A stretch of 17,832 bases of DNA from Planctomycetaceae bacterium (GTDB lineage Bacteria > Planctomycetota > Planctomycetia > Pirellulales > Thermoguttaceae). The DNA lies in contig WRMR01000027.1 of NCBI GenBank assembly GCA_009776995.1, positions 1-17,832 of the forward strand. Direction: 5' to 3'. The translations under genes were made by a program, and so were the position numbers. Positions within the stretch are counted from its first letter, which is position 1; every line of letters starts with the position of its first letter. This document shows, piece after piece, positions 15,707 to 17,832 of the stretch. Below the pieces are notes generated by a model that saw only the letters and a program-made list of their open reading frames with translations, was not told where the DNA came from and searched no databases.

Positions 15707-16336
15707 TCAGTTAAAAAAATACGATGCGTCATTTGACCCAAGACGCAGATTGAACCGTTCTCCGGTGTTCTTCGCGTATTGGGCGGCGATGGAAAGCGGA
15801 TTCAAGCCGCCCAACTCACCGGCACGGGGGGCAAGGTTGTTTCCCCGAACGACCGACGCGAGGGTCGAAATTTCGTTGAACTCCTTTGACAGTCCCGGCA
15901 CATTTTTCATGAGGGCTTCGATGCCCGCCGTGTCAGGGTGCCCGTTCGTCACCCGGATGGCACCGAGCGAATCGGCTTGCATCGTGAAAGGCGTTGCGGC
16001 GTCCATGCCAGCGGAACCGAGAATGCCAACCATCTTGTTCTGGAACGCGCCAAGTTGCATTTGCAGGGCTTCGGCCAGCATTTCGCTGCGAAGTTTCATG
16101 CCTTCGAGATCAACATCTCCGTTTTCACCATCGGTCGCTTCCTGCGCGGCAAAGAAATCGGAGAGTTGCTTTGCCGATGGGGAAAGCAACAACATATCAC
16201 CCGAAGCGGCGGCGGATTTCGATTTTCGTGTCGATTCCATCGCCACGTCCTGCAACGGCGAATTGCCCGGCTTTTGAACGGCCCGCAACTCGCGAATCGC
16301 AGTGGCAAATCCCGCCATGTCAATGCCGTGGATCAT
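15707..16336 (-). CDS. Unrecognised 209-residue protein upstream of flhA
   Basis: A soluble-looking, helix-rich protein with no signal peptide or membrane span, and no family that I recognise. The N-terminus (MIHGIDMAGFATAIRELRAVQ) is followed by a low-complexity stretch (MESTRKSKSAAASG), an acidic linker (EATDGENGDVDLEG) and a long helix (MKLRSEMLAEALQMQLGAFQNKMVGILGSAG). The C-terminal half carries NGHPDTAGIEALMKNVPGLSKEFNEI and ends GERFNLRLGSNDASYFFN. The start is firm: GGAGGA (16345-16350) stands 8 nt before the ATG. It begins 34 bp after the stop of the 194-residue gene on the same strand, so the two are probably co-transcribed. Proximity to flhA allows a flagellar role, for example as an export-related or rod/hook accessory protein, but nothing in the sequence proves this. 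Confidence 0.7.
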   Translation of the reverse strand: MIHGIDMAGFATAIRELRAVQKPGNSPLQDVAMESTRKSKSAAASGDMLLLSPSAKQLSDFFAAQEATDGENGDVDLEGMKLRSEMLAEALQMQLGAFQNKMVGILGSAGMDAATPFTMQADSLGAIRVTNGHPDTAGIEALMKNVPGLSKEFNEISTLASVVRGNNLAPRAGELGGLNPLSIAAQYAKNTGERFNLRLGSNDASYFFN

Positions 16337-16344
16337 CTCAGTCG

Positions 16345-16350
16345 TCCTCC
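16345..16350 (-). promoter_or_regulatory. Strong ribosome binding site
   Basis: GGAGGA on the minus strand with an 8-nt spacer to the ATG at 16336. It shows that the 209-residue gene is translated independently of its upstream neighbour although only 34 bp separate them. Confidence 0.7.
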
Positions 16351-16370
16351 ATCATAATGCATTCTGCATT

Positions 16371-16955
16371 TTACATGGTATAGGGTGCGGTGAAGGGATG
16401 GGCGGTCCAGAGAACCATTGGTCCCCCGGACTTGCCGCTGCCAAAGTAATCACGCGTCCAGGGAATCGTGTAAACCATCAGATAGCCCGTGGTCTGTTCG
16501 TGAATGTAAACGACGCCTTGCGGCACATCCCATCGCGATCCCGCTTGGCGGGGGATCGTGACTTCGCCCGTCACCATGGTAAAGCGAGGCCGCTGCGGAA
16601 AGGGCGTCTGATCACCGGCCGTTTGCATGACGCTGGTCAATCCCTCGTTCAGGTTGGCGTAATACAAACCCTGAAATCCCTGGCCTTCACGAGCAACAAC
16701 TCCGGCTATCAATTCTCCCGTATTTTGGTCGAGCGTGTAAACCGCTTCCAGTGAGCTGTAGCTGACGTTGGCGTCCTCTCTGTTCGAGCCGAGCCGGACA
16801 AACACTGTTCCGGTCGCCAAAATGACGCCTTCGTTCCGATCCGTCGCCGCCGCACGGACAGGTTCCGTTGACGAATTGAAGTAAAGTCCGATTCCGACAC
16901 CAAGCAGCGCGAACGCAGTCATTAATGCCGATATAAAAAAATGTTCCTTTTTCAT
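16371..16955 (-). CDS. Membrane-anchored or secreted protein of unknown function
   Basis: A 194-residue protein with one N-terminal hydrophobic segment (MKKEHFFISALMTAFALLGVGIGLYFNSS), either a signal peptide or an anchor, so the rest lies outside the cytoplasm. The remainder reads as beta-strands in repeating 'value' style: GVILATGTVFV, SLEAVYTLDQNTGELIAGVV, RFTMVTGEVTIPRQ, VVYIHEQTTGYLMVYTIPWTRD. The paired xYxLDxxTGxLxAxV and xVYxxExxTGxxxxYxxPW motifs look like two strands-turn repeats; I recall such short proteins from other planctomycetes, none characterised. ATG 16955 is chosen because GGAGC lies 6 nt upstream (16962-16966); the frame opens at 17003, but that start falls inside the inverted repeat at 17003-17044. 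It is the first gene of a probable pair with the 209-residue gene. Confidence 0.7.
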   Translation of the reverse strand: MKKEHFFISALMTAFALLGVGIGLYFNSSTEPVRAAATDRNEGVILATGTVFVRLGSNREDANVSYSSLEAVYTLDQNTGELIAGVVAREGQGFQGLYYANLNEGLTSVMQTAGDQTPFPQRPRFTMVTGEVTIPRQAGSRWDVPQGVVYIHEQTTGYLMVYTIPWTRDYFGSGKSGGPMVLWTAHPFTAPYTM

Positions 16956-17474
16956 AATTTGCTCCATCACAACAGGTTTGTTTCGTAAGGTCAGTTTCTC
17001 CATTACTGACTGCTTGAGAATCGTAACAAATTTTCAGTCAGTAAACCATACGAATTTTCGTGATTTTTCCAAGTGTTCAAGAACTGATTGTCAAGTTAGA
17101 GAAATTGGAGAGGTAATTGCCCGCTGTGGTCTCACAGAATTGATCTTAAGCCCTCGTCCGTAACAATTTCCCGTAGCAATATTTCATGCACTGCAATTCC
17201 TCCAGCACAAAATAACGAACACTCACCATGTTCTCGAATTGTGAAACAGGCTTTCAAAAAAAACCAGAATTTTTGAAAAAACCGAAAAAATCGTCGTCGG
17301 CAACGGAGCAGCGGAGTTGATTCAAGCCTTGCTGCTGCGACGACTTGCGCCAAACAAAAATCCAAAAAATTTCCATTATCGTGACAACTTACAAAAAGCC
17401 TGAGTTTTACGTGGTTTTATTTCCAAATAGACTCTAAGATTTCGGCAACACAATTACACGTTTCTATCGGGGGT
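16956..17474. other. AT-rich spacer with an inverted repeat and no confident gene
   Basis: About 520 bp that should contain the promoter of the minus-strand gene pair. The clear element is the 10-bp inverted repeat at 17003-17044. An open frame at 17132-17365 (minus) has no ribosome binding site and a composition unlike real neighbours, so it is not called. The part beyond 17381 may contain the broken start of the pseudogene that follows. Confidence 0.5.
17003..17044. promoter_or_regulatory. Perfect 10-bp inverted repeat, operator or leader hairpin
   Basis: TTACTGACTG (17003-17012) and CAGTCAGTAA (17035-17044) are exact inverted copies separated by 22 bp, which puts the half-sites about three helical turns apart centre to centre. 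They lie 48-89 bp upstream of the ATG at 16955. A dimeric regulator site or a 5'-leader stem are both possible. Confidence 0.5.
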
Positions 17475-17784
17475 TTGCCCGATTCAACTGACCATGAGAA
17501 ATACATATTTTTACACTGGAATTCTGTCGCGTCTCAATGTCAAAATATTTTTTTTGAATATCTTGAAAAAGCTTTATCTGATGAAGACGTGTTTGATTAT
17601 GGTTATACTTTTGCGAGCTACCTTGGAAGTCAAGGGATAGAAGAAGATATGCGATGGATGGGAAGATAATTTTAATGACTATTCACTACCATTAACAAAA
17701 GATTATTTTAAGCAAAAATTCGATGATTTTTTTGTGTATTGTTCAAAGGTATTCATTAATGGTCTAGTGCTGTGTCCAGGCTAA
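17475..17784 (+). pseudogene. Small gene broken by a 4-bp tandem duplication
   Basis: The open frame from TTG 17475 encodes LPDSTDHEKYIFLHWNSVAS..., continues through YLEKALSDEDVFDYGYTFASYLGSQGIEEDMRW and hits a stop at 17667. Just before that stop the DNA reads GATGGATG (17653-17660). Removing one GATG restores a frame that continues ...DMRW-EDNFNDYSLPLTKDYFKQKF..., then VYCSKVFING, to a stop at 17782. Composition and rhythm match across the joint, which supports one broken gene of about 102 codons or more. Codons are open upstream to 17385 without an ATG. In another frame a GTG at 17381 gives VTTYKKPEFYVVLFPNRL, possibly the original start behind a further frameshift. The protein family is not recognised; no signal peptide or membrane segment is seen. 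Confidence 0.55.
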
Positions 17785-17832
17785 AAGTTGAAGTTGACTA
17801 AAAACGTGATAATTGCTATGTTGTTTGGGCTT
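17763..17832. mobile_element. Possible insertion-sequence end at the window edge
   Basis: The sequence from about CTAGTGCTGTGTCCAGG onward differs in texture from the preceding AT-rich coding remnant and resembles the terminal sequence of a TA- or CTAG-targeting element. It begins where the repaired pseudogene would lose its expected C-terminus (FING then LVLCPG and stop). No transposase or opposite end is inside the window, so this is weak. Confidence 0.2.

Noticed and set aside
15534..16277. Plus-strand open frame of 247 codons
   Set aside because: The first part translates an intergenic repeat (TPFQGDIFF pattern) and the rest is antisense to the 209-residue gene.
17132..17365. Minus-strand open frame of 77 codons
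   Set aside because: No ribosome binding site, Phe/Arg-rich low-quality composition, and no motif; not distinguishable from chance.

Overview
The window looks like a planctomycete chromosome, most likely of the Pirellulales type. No ribosomal or other marker gene is present, so this is inferred from gene content: a secreted hydrazine-synthase-alpha-like (HzsA-like) multiheme protein with a discoidin domain, a passenger-less autotransporter barrel, FlhA, a SprA-like putative metalloprotease, small proteins of kinds I associate with planctomycetes, and loosely packed genes with repeat-rich spacers. I see no tRNA, rRNA or CRISPR array.

Layout. 149-1213 (+) is a secreted GH43 arabinanase-like hydrolase. 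It converges on 4626-1384 (-), an exported 1080-residue protein with a discoidin domain, an HzsA-like region and three c-type heme motifs; the gap holds a palindromic repeat. Upstream on the minus strand are a HEAT-repeat protein (6460-4868, followed by a terminator-like hairpin), an autotransporter-type barrel (7740-6703), an 85-residue small protein (8200-7943) and a SprA-like metallopeptidase (9204-8410). Divergent from the last is a large secreted protein of unknown function (9570-11558). Next on the plus strand is 11837-13006, an apparent fusion of a small HTH/zinc-ribbon protein to the back half of a ferredoxin-type aldo/keto reductase. It converges on flhA (15283-13211, -), and that gap holds a second copy of the palindromic repeat.

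Upstream of flhA is a 423-bp spacer with a head-to-head pair of palindrome-rich repeats. Then come two closely spaced minus-strand genes of unknown function (16336-15707 and 16955-16371), with a perfect 10-bp inverted repeat in front of them. The last 0.8 kb is AT-rich and decayed. It holds a small gene broken by what reads as a 4-bp tandem duplication, possibly cut at its 3' end by a mobile element.

How the genes fit together. GH43 hydrolase, discoidin-heme protein and barrel would all act outside the cytoplasm and suit a polysaccharide-degrading lifestyle, but no single pathway is demonstrated. FlhA is the only machinery component whose role is clear. The most unusual points are the HTH-reductase fusion, the triheme HzsA-like protein, and the two families of structured intergenic repeats.
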